A program made the position numbers and the translations under genes. A DNA stretch of 64,000 nt, taken from NCBI GenBank assembly GCA_001792895.1, contig MARA01000014.1:744001-808000 (forward strand). Reading direction: 5' to 3'. Below the pieces are notes generated by a model that saw only the letters and a list, made by a program, of their open reading frames with translations, was not told the origin of the DNA and ran no database searches. Shown here piece by piece: positions 35,606 through 47,272 of this stretch (position 1 is its first letter; every line of letters begins with the position of its first letter). This stretch comes from Lentinus brumalis (taxonomy: Eukaryota > Basidiomycota > Agaricomycetes > Polyporales > Polyporaceae).

Positions 35606-38230
35606 ATGTCCGACCCTTGGTCATCGTCCCCCGACGCGCCCGAGCACCAGCAACAGCGCTCGGGCGCATCAACGCCAGAGGAGTACCCGCCTCGCACACC
35701 CCGTACCTCCACCTTCGAGTCGCCTCTTCTCTCCCCGGAGGCACGAGAGCAGTCATATCCGAAAGGGCAGACAACACGAGCATCCACGTTGAGTAATGGT
35801 GGCTTTGTTTCTTCTCCGCTCAACCCAAACTCCCCCATCGGCGTCCGTTCGCGACCAGCCTCACGAGGGAGCACATACTTCAATCGTATCGCATCCGAGG
35901 ATGCACAGGCCCTTACCTCGCAGTATGACTCTATTGGAGGCAACCGCGGCTCTATGGTTCTTTACCGGCTTGCGGCCGACGGAGCAAGCGACAGCCTCGC
36001 CCCTCCAAAGGCCTTCGCGGGCCATAACCGTGACTCCGTCATCTCTTCCTCTGGAGACTCCGTCTTTTCCATATCCTCCGACTCCAGATTTCCCGCAGGG
36101 CAAAGTGGCGTCCTAGGACGCGGCCTCGTCGCGTACGCGTACGACCCCGAAATCGAGAAGGACCTCCCTGACGACGATGACGACTTTCTCCACCGACCCG
36201 AGTACGGGCACGACCGACACACGTACTGGTCATGGCGAGGGATTCTGAACATTGGCGTGCTCGTCATCCTCATCGCCGCTCTCCTAACCCTTTTCATCTG
36301 CTATCCTCTCGTCGACTTCTTCCGGAACGAGGCGCGGAATCTGGCCATTACTGCGAATACACAGATCAACGTTACAGCGCCAGCGGCACCCCCAGTAGAG
36401 TGAGTACAACTGGTGCTCTCCTTTTGACTGCTCCTGACGGTCGACCCGTGCTTCGGTTCCTAGGGCTTTCACCATGCCACAGCTCGTTGACCCTGACACC
36501 CCGGATAGTGCCAAGACACGGACAGGGTTTGATGGAGAGCAGTACGAGCTTGTGTTCTCGGACGAGTTCAACGTCGATGGGAGGACATTCTACCCTGGCG
36601 ATGACCCATTCTGGGAGGCTGCCGACCTGTGGTATGGCTCGACAAATGATCTGGAGTGGTATGACCCCAAGCAGCTGTACACCAAGAACGGTGCGCTGCA
36701 GATCGTCATGGACTCGGTGACCGACATCACCACGAACCACGGGTTGCAGTACCGGAGTGGCATGCTGCAGAGCTGGAACAAGTTCTGCTTCACCAGCGGT
36801 TACATCGAGGTCTCCATGACGCTCCCTGGTCCAGACTCGAACACGCAGGGTTACGTGAGTATTCGCCGGGTTATCCTCACCATGCCGGACTGACATTATC
36901 ACAGTGGCCCGGTGCGTGGACGATGGGCAACCTTGGTCGGCCTGGTTACAGGGCTACGACGGACGGGACATGGCCATACTCGTAAGTGAACGCTCGCACT
37001 CCAAATCCGCTAGGTACCTCATACAGTCAACAGCTACGATTCCTGTGACGTCGGCACCTTCCCTAACCAAACGTTGCGCGACGGCTCGGGTCCCCTTGCA
37101 GCACTCCACTCGGATGCGTCAAGGGCAAAGTACAACAACGAGCTGTCGTGGCTTCCTGGCCAGCGTCTATCGTGCGTCCCTTCCCCTTAGACGTGTAACC
37201 CAGAGACATCTGACGACTGTGATGAAAGTGCCTGCACCTGCCCCGGTTCGGAGCATCCTGGCCCGGACGTCTCCAAGGGCCGTGGTGTACCTGAGATCGA
37301 TATTCTTGAGGCCGAGAAGAACAAGACGGACGGTGGGGTTGGACAGGTCGCATCACAATCGGCACAGTTCGCGCCGTTCACGCACGACTATCTGTACAAC
37401 AACGCGACGACGGACCAGTGGAACGTCTTCGACCCGAGCATTTCTAGGCCGAACGACTACAGGGGTTCTGCCATGTAAGTTCGTCGATCGCTCTGCCCAC
37501 TCCAGTCATACTGAAAGCTTGATAATAGTCAGCAAGCCGTCTCTGGGCTGACCAACCTCCCTGACAATATGTTCCAGGGTTCAGGCGCTGTGTTCACCCC
37601 ACTGGGCTTCGAGTACTGGGCAAATCCCGCTAACCGTGACGAGGGCTTCATCACCTGGCAGGTCAACGGCAAGCCCAGCGTGCGCATGGGCGCGGGCGCG
37701 ATGGGTCCCGATCAGGGCCCCGACGGTTCACAAGTCGGGCAGCGTATCGTACCTGAGGAGCCGATGTCGATCATCCTCAACTTAGGTATCTCACGTGCGT
37801 ATCCTCATTTTTCACCATCGGGCAAGGGTTGAGTTCTGACTACATGCTTGTCATTAGAGAATTGGCAACAGATCGACCTGTCGACGATGGTCTTCCCTGC
37901 GATCATGCAGGTCGACTACGTCCGCATATACCAGAGGTCCGGACACACGAACATCGGTTGTGACCCTGCGGACTACCCTACGGCGAAGTACATTGAGGAT
38001 CATGCTGAGGCGTATTCGAGTATGTTTTTTTTCGTTGTTGGTTCCGACGCGCATGATGCTGACTGGCGCCTCACAGATCCTAACCTCACGTACTGGTCAC
38101 AACCACCACCAGTCGGTGCAGGATACTCATGGCCCAAAAACTCTATGGTAAGTTTTCCTCATCAGTCTACGGACCTCCATCGTGACACGTCTGACGGTGC
38201 TGTAATCCCTTCTAGTATGACGGCTGCTAG
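35606..38230 (+). CDS. Beta-1,6-glucan synthesis protein KRE6/SKN1 (GH16-like)
   Basis: Nine exons (35606-36399, 36464-36854, 36905-36981, 37034-37171, 37229-37474, 37529-37794, 37858-38019, 38077-38147, 38216-38230) give 719 residues. The protein is a type II membrane protein: a Ser-rich cytosolic tail (1-205), one membrane helix at about 211-237 ([20 protein letters not shown]) and a lumenal glucan-binding GH16-type domain. Family marks are [37 protein letters not shown] and the catalytic-type motif EIDILEAE at about 489-496. KRE6/SKN1 proteins act in the secretory pathway in beta-1,6-glucan formation for the cell wall. The final exon has only five codons, ending in YDGC. An upstream in-frame ATG at 35375 would add 77 residues; I prefer 35606, where low-complexity tail sequence begins. 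Confidence 0.93.
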
Positions 38231-40196
38231 TGCTGCGGCGTGTTGGACTCATCTCTGAGCTTTTGCCCTCTTGTGCCGTCGTTCATCGGACCTTGCCAGT
38301 AACGTAACAGTAACAATATCCTCTCTGTCATGAAGCCGCAGCATTCCTGTCTGTATATCCGCTCGTTCTCCTTCACGTACACCTGCGCGGGACTCTACTA
38401 CTCACTTCACTTTTGTCCGCCCCTCCGTCCACACTCGTCATCCTGCTCATCCCTTCACTGCACTCCCCCGTCGCTCACCCCGTCGCATACCACCCCGCCA
38501 CACAGCACATACTCGGGCGAGACGCTGCACCTCGCCCCAGGGACTTCTTTGAACACACGGTCATTCTCGTGCTGTGAAGCACCACACCACCCATATCCAT
38601 ATTCATACCTTCCCGATCGTTATTCTAATCAGCTAATGTGGACGATCTTCGGGCTCGCATACCGCACACGCACATGCATACATCCATTCCTCTGCATCTT
38701 CAAATCTTGCACTCTTCTTTTGCACGCTAGCTGCGCTCTCTCGCCGCTGCGTCGTACGTTTGTTTCGGTTCCACATTGACTTTCACTTATATCGAATTGC
38801 TTTTCTCGTCTGTCATGCCCCCTGCCCCGGACCTTGCAAACTACTGCATAGATAGCACATCCCTCCCCGCCCGATACGCTGGGTTTGGGGCCTGATCTGC
38901 CGAGAGGACGCAGGCGACGATGACCGTCATACCGTACACGCACTTTTCTTACTCTTACATCTCTTCTGCGCTTCTTCACGCACTTTCTCTGCTTTCTGGG
39001 GACGTAGTTTGGATATACAGTCGTCACAGAGCGTCGACGCCCGGGAGACAGTCCTGGGTGTGTACTTATGTATTCTACCACTCGTCGGTCATTTGTTTCC
39101 TATCTCTTTGCGCTTGCACTTATCGTAGAGCTCCCTCTTTTTTCTGCTGTCAAGTTTCAACATCAACGCGCGCGTTCGTCTTGAGATCTGAGAGGTTGGT
39201 GACGTGCTCGCTAAGATGGATAATTCTATTTGTGAACCCCGGTTCGCGGCATGAACCCGGGGTTCACTTACCATCATGGCCGGAAGTTGAATGTGGGGGG
39301 TTCAAGGACCGGCCGGATTACCGGAGCTCAGGCGCTGGGACAGCCCGTGCCGCGGAACCTTCAAGCCTCTTGCCTTCCTCTCACCGAGTGCAAGTCGTTC
39401 GGTCAGAGGATACTGATATTCATGACTATTTGCCGGTGATTTTTTCGACGCGAGTACATAGATAGTTTAAAGTACTGTACATACGGCTCGCCAATGGACT
39501 GCAGTCGAGACCAAATTGGCCCAGAAGGCGTGAGCACAGAGTCGGATGGTCTCATCCTCGCGCACCGCCATGCAGATGGGCTAGGCCTGTTCGCGTACTT
39601 AGAACAATTAGTTACGAGGGCAAACTCGCTCGCCCGCTGGTACGCAAGTTGACCGTTGGTGAGACTCTCGCAGTTGGGCCCAGGCATCATGAGAGTGCAG
39701 GTGCAACTTGGACTTACTTACTAGTGCAGTTGCCGCCTGTCGCGACTCCGGAGGAACTTCAAAGGAGCACACTGACCTGCCTGGACTGCTATTGTAGAAC
39801 ACGCACCGCAATAAGTACTCTATGTTACGAAGTGCTGGTCCTGTGGCAGCTCCAGCCTCCAGCTGTGGCTGAACCGGCGCCTCTCTCTCCTCCGGCCGGC
39901 TACCCCTTTGGGTGAGGGCGCTCGGACGCCTCCCGGATGTGAACTGGGTTCACACATAAAATCTTGACAAAATCTCGTGGACCCGGGTTCACAAATAGAA
40001 TTATCCCGCTAAGATCACTCTAAAACATTCGGCTACTCTGACGCTGGTCAGATAACAATTCTCGCTTACCGCTCCTTACACAACTAGCACAGTCGGTCTC
40101 TGCAGCTTGCACTCTCTCTGTTCCGGGCTTCTCAATTTCTGTCCTGCTGTGGACACACGTTTTCTCTCCTCGTGCATCTGCTTTCCACCTATCAGC
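38231..40196. other. Intergenic region with an inserted DNA element
   Basis: About 2 kb between KRE6/SKN1 and YTM1. A 789-bp non-autonomous transposon occupies 39218-40006. The remaining sequence (38231-39217) is CT-rich and holds no supported gene. The YTM1 promoter lies between the element and 40196, so the insertion sits only 190 bp from the YTM1 start. Confidence 0.55.
39218..40006. mobile_element. Non-autonomous DNA transposon, 789 bp, 9-bp target duplication
   Basis: The ends are exact 22-bp inverted repeats (39218-39239 and 39985-40006), beginning GGATAATTCTATTTGTGAAC. The 9-mer CGCTAAGAT stands directly outside both ends (39209-39217 and 40007-40015), a perfect target-site duplication. 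A 9-bp duplication is usual for Mutator-like elements. The motif GTGAACCC or its complement recurs next to both ends (for example 39253-39267 and 39942-39951), as expected for transposase binding sites. No open frame inside resembles a transposase. Confidence 0.85.
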
Positions 40197-41767
40197 ATGG
40201 CCTCGACATCCACCTCCGAGCCAACACACCCCGTCGTGTTCACGACGCAGACTCCATATGCTCTGCCGTCCCAAAAGTTCATGATCCCGACGTCATGGAA
40301 GCGCTACCAGCTCTCTCAGCTCGTGAATAAGGCTCTGTCGCTACCTAAGCCTATTCCATTCGAGTTCCTGGTCCAGGGCGAGATCCTCCGGGGCACGTTA
40401 GCAGAATGGTGTGCAGAGAAGGGCGTCGGAGAGGTGCGTCGTACGCCTTACCGTGTGCAGCATTAGCTGATGATGAGGATGGGACTTGCAGGAAGAGACT
40501 CTGGAGATCGAGTACTTCGAGTCGGTTATGCCGCCTCAGCGCATGTCCACCCTCCCGCATGAAGACTGGGTATCCTCAATATCTTGTCAACTACCAGGGT
40601 GCGTTCACCTGTCCTCCCCCTCCACGTCTCACCAACGCTGACGCTCTCACCTCAGCTACTTTTTGACGGCGTCCTACGACGGCGCGATCCGCATCTTCGA
40701 CTACTCCCAGAAGCTCCTGCACACCACCGCCCCGCACAGCGCCCCCATCTCCTCTCTCTGCATCGTCCCCGAGCCCTCCAGAGCCGACGACTCCTCCCAC
40801 CTCCTCGCCACCGCCTCGCAAGACCTCACCGCGCGCCTCACGCGCATCGACCTCTCCTCCCCCTCATCCCCAAAAGCGCGCACCCTCGCCTCCCTGCACC
40901 TGCACACCGCGCCCCTCTCCTCCGTCTCCGCGAGTCCCTCCGGCGCGCACGTCCTCACCTCCTCCTGGGACGGCCTCATCGGCGTCTTCGACGCGTCGAT
41001 ACCCGACGCGGACGAGGTCCCCGCGGATGAAGTCGCCGGGGGCGAGCGCAAAAAGCGGCGCAAGGTCGCGCAGGAGGACGGCTCCGAGGCCCCGCGCCCG
41101 AAGCGCAAAGCACCCACCACGGTGCTCAAGAGCCACACCGCGCGCGTGTCGCGCGTCGTCTTCGGGCCCGAGGCAAAGGGCGCCTCCGCGTACAGCTGCG
41201 GGTTCGACTCGACGGTGCGCACCTGGGACGTCGAGAACGGCGTGTGCACCAGTACGATCGTGAGTAGCCTCGAAGGCCCTCCCCTTATCCCCTGCCGAAC
41301 TAATAGCGCCACCCGCAGACCGCGTCGTCAAAACCCTTCCTGGACATCGCGCTCACCGCAAACGGCCACACCGCGCTCGCAGCGTCCACAGACCGCACCG
41401 TTAGCCAGTACGACCTGCGCGCGGCCACCACCTCCGCCACGACCCGTCCGTCGCCACCCTTACGCATCCCGCCACGCCCTCCTGCATCGCCGTCGCCCGC
41501 CCCTCCGCCTCCGCCCCCGCCGTGTCCACGAGCGCGTCTGAGCACCAGCTCGTGACGGGTGCGTACGACGGCGTCGTGCGCCTGTGGGATCTGCGGAGCA
41601 CGCGCGCCGCGGTCGCGGCGTTCCGCGCATGGGAGTCCAACGCGGGGACGGGCCCGAAGAAGGTGCTGAGCGTCGACTGGGCGCGCGGCCTGGTGGGTGT
41701 CGGAGGTGAGGGCGGCGTTGAGGTGTGGAAGGTTGGCGAGGGGGATAGGATTACGACCACTGCATGA
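40197..41767 (+). CDS. YTM1: Ribosome biogenesis WD40 protein YTM1 (WDR12), with an apparent frameshift
   Basis: Four exons (40197-40433, 40492-40598, 40656-41259, 41319-41767). The N-terminal NLE domain (VVFTTQTPYALP, FEFLVQGEILRGTL) and the following WD40 repeats (TASYDGAIRIFD, LTSSWDGLIGVFD, SCGFDSTVRTWDVENG, VTGAYDGVVRLWDLRST) match YTM1, which joins ERB1 and NOP7 in the nucleolar PeBoW complex that matures 27S pre-rRNA and the 60S subunit. An acidic/basic insert with KKRRK lies between repeats, a likely nuclear signal. In exon 4 the frame changes once between 41428 and 41441: upstream it reads RTVSQYDLRAATTS, downstream ATLTHPATPSC, and one base is missing. No intron can explain this. 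Since YTM1 is essential, a sequencing error in this C-rich run is more likely than a mutation. Length about 483 residues once the base is allowed for. Confidence 0.88.
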
Positions 41768-42700
41768 GCTGAGAAGCCCGGGGAGTAGGAGGTACGCGTG
41801 CGTTGTGTGACGATTACGCTCCTCAGGGTCGCCCCCGTTGGACTACACACTGACCGTATGTCGTGCTGCAGATGATTTGTCCGTACATGTCGTTGACTGG
41901 TCCGAGCTGCTCTGTGAGCATTGGCAAGCAAGCTACTAAGCCACGCCATTTTGAGTCTGACCCTTACAGCCCCGTCGTCGGAGTCCTGCCTCCTGAGGAT
42001 TCTCAGCGATCCTGCACTCGGTGGAGGTCCAGGTCAGTCTCGCGATCCTGTCGCTAACCTCGTCGTAGTCAGTACCGCGGTCATCATGCATCTTGCCCAA
42101 CCTTTCACGTTGCCGTCCCGGGGACTCCAGTAGGGTATCGAAACGGACGGAACATTCAGACGATTGCGACTCTCCTCCATGTCACATCCACCCGACGCCA
42201 GCCATAGGCGCGTATCGTCCACGAACCTCTGCGGTTTTGACTCTGTCCATCTACCATCTGCCCGCCCCGCTGGGCTCCGGTGCAAACTCTGTGCCGTGGC
42301 CATGGATTGCAACGGGGCCACGGCCCAGCTGACAGCCCGGCTGCACTTCACACTCTGCACCGTGGCGTCCAAGCAGCAAGCTTCAGAGCTTCGCCCCTCC
42401 CGCCGCCCCACCCCCACCCCCGGTCCCCGTATAGACGTCAAATTCACACCACCTTATCCCCTATATTGACGTACCTTGTCCTTCAGCTCGCGCAGGACTG
42501 CGTCCAGAAGCCATAGCACTTCGCTCAGTCCCGCGTCGATTGTTCGAATTTCGACCTATCTGAGGCTGGAAACTGCATCTGTCCACGGTCGATGGTTTCA
42601 GGTACTAGAGACAGGTTGTAACTTCGTGTCAGTCAACAGACCCACCGATTAGTTGACATGAGTGCACTATCCCGAGCTGAACACTGATTCAGCACGAAAT
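41768..42700. other. Intergenic between convergent genes
   Basis: About 930 bp between YTM1 (plus) and the DUF6697-like copy 2 (minus). C-rich near 42370-42430. No gene, repeat or terminal inverted repeat recognised. Confidence 0.5.
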
Positions 42701-45411
42701 CTAATTGGGAGAGGAAGACTCGGATGCATACATGTCATCGATGTTATGCTCTGGATCCTGTTGGGGACTCGGTGCTCGCCCGCCCGCTACACCAGCCATC
42801 CTCCGTCTCTTTGAGGCCGGGCTCAGACCAGAGAGTTGCTGGTCAGGGATTGACCCGTCTGGCCTCGGAGGCTCGCGATGCTCGGTGCCGGCCTCGACGA
42901 GTTTCTTGTAGAAAGCGACATCGAACGCCACGCACTCGAGGCGGGCGCATGGCAGACGGTATTCACCGCTCGAGTACATCTGCCGGATGGCATCTCTGCC
43001 TGGTGCCGCCTTGCCCTCTTTCAGCCTGGATTGCCGGATCTTTCTATCGATGCAGGGCGTCTGAGCCTGTACGGTGGATGAGGAGTGCATAAGGAGTGCG
43101 CGGTGCACGGGCGAGACTGGCAGCACTCACATATCCGGGCAACAAAGCCCAATCGTCTGCCGTCAGCAGCTCTTGGTTGGTGAGACGGTATAGACCATAG
43201 TACTCGTACTCGAGGGCCTCGGGCTCGTCTCCGTTGCCGATGAACAGATGGCATGTCATGCCCGTGCCACGACTCCCGCCGGGCGTTGCTGGGTCAGCGC
43301 TCTCACTGGTGCGATCGGCGAGAGGATCGAGCTCGAAAGGCAAGAAGCCGTGTCGTCCGGGAGCCAAAGGAAGCCACGCATGACGTGACCGAGTAGCGCA
43401 TAGGTAGAGCTGAATATTGTACTGCGACGCCAATGGGGTTGATGTTTTCCCAACGCTGCCGTCCGGATGAGATCCTTCGATAGAAAAAGTGTGCGTCTGC
43501 TCACCGTACGACCAATTGCGCCGGGTTGCCTCCTAGTGCAGATCTGAGGAGACTGCGAGTGAAGGTAGAGACTCCAACGCCGCTGCCACTTGATGGAACG
43601 TCGGCGGAGACCACGGGTAGCCCAGCCAGCTTGGCAATGAGATGCTCTGGAGGCGTTGCTGTACCGAATGAAGCCCGAGATTCCCGGATAGTACGCTGAG
43701 TGGCAGTTGGTCCGCCTCCCCCTTCCATGCGAGAGTGACTCCGCTTCGATGTGGGCGTAGCAGGTTCCCTGGAAGGTGGGCAAGATGACATGTCATTGTC
43801 AGATGAAGTATAACATGGTTGCTTACTCTATGGAGCCTCGCACTGCGGGAAGCCGCAGGACCAGTGGTGTTTGCACCTCAGTGTCCTGCTGCTTCCTCGA
43901 TATCTGCGAGATATACAGTCTCAGGAGATGGATTAATACTACAGAAGGACAGGACTATACCGCGGCACTTTGCTCCTGGATCTTGCGTTTCAGCTCTTGG
44001 ATCTGTCGCTCGAGACTCTGGTTCTGTACGGGTCGGTATGAGCCGCGAACAAATCTCTGGCGGAGTACAGGGCGAATAACACACCGATGATAGAAGCCTT
44101 TCCCGCTCCTTTTCCTCCGACTCGGCCTTCATGCGGCTCCAGTCAGCTGTTACGATTATCGTCGCCTTCATTTGTTCCATCTCAGAAGACTGGCGATGGA
44201 GGCGAAGCACGGTGTCAGTCCAAGTATGCATGGCACTCGAGAACAAGCATTCGTACCAGTGTTATATGCGCCGCGCGTTGATTGCTGATGTCGGCGGTCA
44301 ACTTCTCTATGTCGGCCTGAGCGGTCGCCATTTTTCCAGCATGATCGGCCTCCATGCTCGCCTTGTCCGATGCAAGAAGGTCTATCGCGCGTCTCAGCTG
44401 TTCTTGCTCAGCCCGAAGCAGATCGCTGTCAACGCGTAGCTGATCGCGTTCGCCACGGAGCTGAATATTGTCGTCCTGGATTTTTGCAAGCTCTTGCTGG
44501 AGCTTTTCAACCTTCGTAGAGAAAGCGTCATCGAGATCAGTGATCTGCGCTCTTAGCTCCTTCGCCTGTGCAGACTACCCAAACAAGGGTGAGCTCCGGT
44601 GATAAGTTGGAAGCATAGTGGTCCGGGTGACGTACCGCCTCCTTGTACAGCTCATCTCGTGCGACGTACGCCTTCAACGTCTGGCGTACATGTGTGACAA
44701 GCCTTTTGGGGAATTCCGGGCTGGACATTCTCAGCTGCGCGTAAGTACGTCAACACATTAGCATATATGCAGAAAGAACAATTATACGTACGCCGCCGAG
44801 AGGGGAGGGCGGCACCTGGTGCTCTAGTTTCGCCATGTTGTGGTCTATCAATTGGGAAGTGCTTTCAACTAGGCCCAGTGCGAACTGTGCTGTCGTCGTG
44901 ACGAGCTGGAAGCCCACGGTGACCCTATGAGCAACAACAACGCCAACAAGTAATCGCACCAACCTCTGTCTGCCTGGCTAAGTCGTCCTCTTTACCGCGG
45001 GTTTGCACGGTCAGCAGGTCGTCGACTATTGCTTGCACGTTCTTGTCATGTTTCCTTCGGAAGTCCTCAACGTCGAACGTCGTGTTCTGGGGCTTCTTGA
45101 GCAAGTACTAGGATGCAGTGAATGAAGAGGGCGAAACTCACGTCATGGGCACCATGGGGCCTCTGGTGAAGCGTCGCAGCATCCGCGGTCGCATCTGCTA
45201 GAGTTGCCGCTATATCCTGTGTGACGCCGGAACGTATAAAGATATCCTGAGACGGCCAATCAGCTGTAACTTCCAACAACGGCCGTCATGCAGCCACCTG
45301 CACAAGAAAGATGCGTACCTCCGACGAGACAGGTTCCTGCTCAGCAAAGTACTGTGCAGCGAACTTTAGCGTCCTGTGCAAGTGGTCGACCACACGAATG
45401 GCGGGGTCCAT
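42701..45411 (-). CDS. DUF6697-like coiled-coil protein, copy 2
   Basis: Twelve exons on the minus strand (45319-45411, 45142-45246, 44964-45107, 44792-44905, 44636-44734, 44257-44574, 44085-44189, 43961-44023, 43827-43903, 43505-43768, 43131-43455, 42701-43066) keep phase and give 690 residues, with an intact frame. Residues 1-185 are helical (DIAATLADATADAATLH), 186-345 are coiled coil (VEKLQQELAKIQDDNIQLRG), and about 430-640 form the family domain: SLLRSALGGN, YLCATRSRHAWLPLAPGRHG, CHLFIGNG, YYGLYRLTNQELLTADDW, then LPCARLECVAFDVAFYKKLV. A basic SKRRRM motif and a closing HNIDDMYAS follow. Function unknown. Copies 3 and 4 lie downstream in the same orientation with the same exon plan, so this is part of a local family. 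Confidence 0.8.
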
Positions 45412-46874
45412 TGATGCGGACGAAGTATCAATGTCGAGTCAGGCGTGTGTATGAATCTGCATGAGGGCGATTGAGGACGGATTCGCACGACAGGTGACCG
45501 GAGAGATTGACTACTCACGTGAAGCAGTTCTCCAGAGCTCCGGTTTCCTGCGAAACGGCAAGGGCCGGGTAAGCTACACAAGAAGAGCTGACTACGAAGA
45601 GGAGCAGGAAGACGTTGGAAGTGAAGGAGGATAGCAGAGACCGACTCGTTTTTGTGGCCGAGAGGATGACCTGCCGTGGGATCCGAGATTTGACAGCAAC
45701 GAACTTCGAAGAGGCAGACGTCCAAAGAAGCTCGACTGCTGACGCAATTGGGGCGATTCGCACTTCGCTACATATTCGACGATGCCGGAGTCTTCTACTC
45801 TAGCACCACGATGTTCAGCCATCCGTACTGGGTCCGATTTCAGTCCTGATTTGAGGTCAAGTCTAAGCGGTGTACTAACGATAGCGTTGACCGGGAAGTA
45901 CGGCGGCGAGGCAGCACAAGTCACCGTCAAGATTGCCCGAATACATTCATTGGCATGCGACGACTAAGAGAAGACGGATGCCAGAGTTGCTGATGGAACA
46001 GGGCTTGGTGATTTCGTGGACGGGGACGATAACGATGCGTGACGTTCTATCGTTCAAACCATCCATGGCATACATAATGTGTAAGGCTTGCTGGCCCTTC
46101 GGATTCGGTTCGACTCTCTGTATGAGTACTCTTGACCTGAAATGACCAACGGTCAATGAGATTACCGTGCAGTTGAGCAACGCGTACATACTGAAGGAGG
46201 CAGGAAACCCCGCTTTTGTTGCGACTGGCAAGGGACCAATAACGACGTGTTTCGATATTGAAGCCGGCTGAGACAACAAATTGCTGGATGCATCCTGGCC
46301 ATGGGTCCAGTCTGCGCCATTGAGGGTAGCGGTCCCAAGCGTACACAGAAATATGTATTCATTCACTCATAATGTTGTGCTTCGGGGCGACACTGTGAGT
46401 TCCGAAGGCCTGTAGCTACCGAGAACGCTCCTGAGCCTGTCATACGAGATGTCAGCAAAGCGCATCCCGCCCAGGCCAGTGAAAAAGCTTGTCCACTAAG
46501 TACATACCTCGCGCAAGCGTACTAGGTTCTGACTCTTGCAACGCGGTATAGATGATAGCCACAACGCTGACCATCGTGCCGCTGGCCCGAGCGGTCACCA
46601 GTGCGATGCGGTCTTGCTGCCGACAGACAACACGCTCTGTGGGTAGTGTGGTTGTCGAGAGAAGGAGTGTCGTCGGGACTGGGTAACACGCGCATGATTA
46701 TGATTGTGACTTTCGGGTTGGCCCGAGGATTATTCGGAGGTCGTGTGTCCCTGCAGCAGCTCTTGGTTCCCAAAGAGATACGTGACTCGACTTACCTGTA
46801 TGGTCTTCATGCACATATGTGTAGCTCCTGAGGCTAGACCCGGACGTCCTTCATCCGTCCATCCCAGCACCTCC
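45412..46874. other. Intergenic; one doubtful minus-strand open frame
   Basis: This 1.5-kb interval holds the copy 2 promoter and ends at the transposon. A 139-codon open frame lies on the minus strand at 45947-46366 and reads like real protein in its second half (SRVLIQRVEPNPKGQQALHI), but it has no ATG at its beginning and no recognised domain. It may be a fragment of an older gene. Confidence 0.35.
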
Positions 46875-46883
46875 ATGCTCATT

Positions 46884-47025
46884 ACTTGACGTTAATCTCC
46901 CACCCGGTTTTCCTGGCCTTTCAAACTCCGCTCAGGTCCATCATCCGGGGCTCACAGCCACTTCGTCCCGGGCCTCCGGAGCCCAGACCAGGATCGGGCG
47001 CCTATCAACTCCGAACTTTGTTCCG
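46884..47025. repeat. Left terminal inverted repeat (142 bp)
   Basis: Pairs without gaps with 51588-51729 in reverse complement, 140 of 142 positions identical. Homology stops sharply after TTCCG at 47021-47025. Confidence 0.92.
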
Positions 47026-47272
47026 CGAGTACCTTTCCGGTATACATAAGCAGTACTTACTTACGGCTATTAGTCCGCTTTCAATGCAATCAGCTCTCAG
47101 CAGTCTTGAGTGCTCGCTCGATGGCATACGCACACGACGGAAGCAAATCGACGACGGAGGCAAATTGTACTCATGTCGCGAAGTCTTCCAGCGCCTATCG
47201 CCGCTCTCGTCTGATCTCTTTCACACTACGTAAAGTCTTGCTTCTGCCGGCCCCGGGACGCCCACCTTCCGC

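Noticed and set aside
41319..41767. YTM1 as a pseudogene because of its frameshift
   Set aside because: The gene is essential, the rest of the frame is intact, and the lost base is beside a C run as in five other places; an assembly error is more likely.
45947..46366. 139-codon minus-strand frame as a gene
   Set aside because: Partly protein-like but it lacks an ATG at its beginning and any recognised family; kept only as a note in the intergenic entry.
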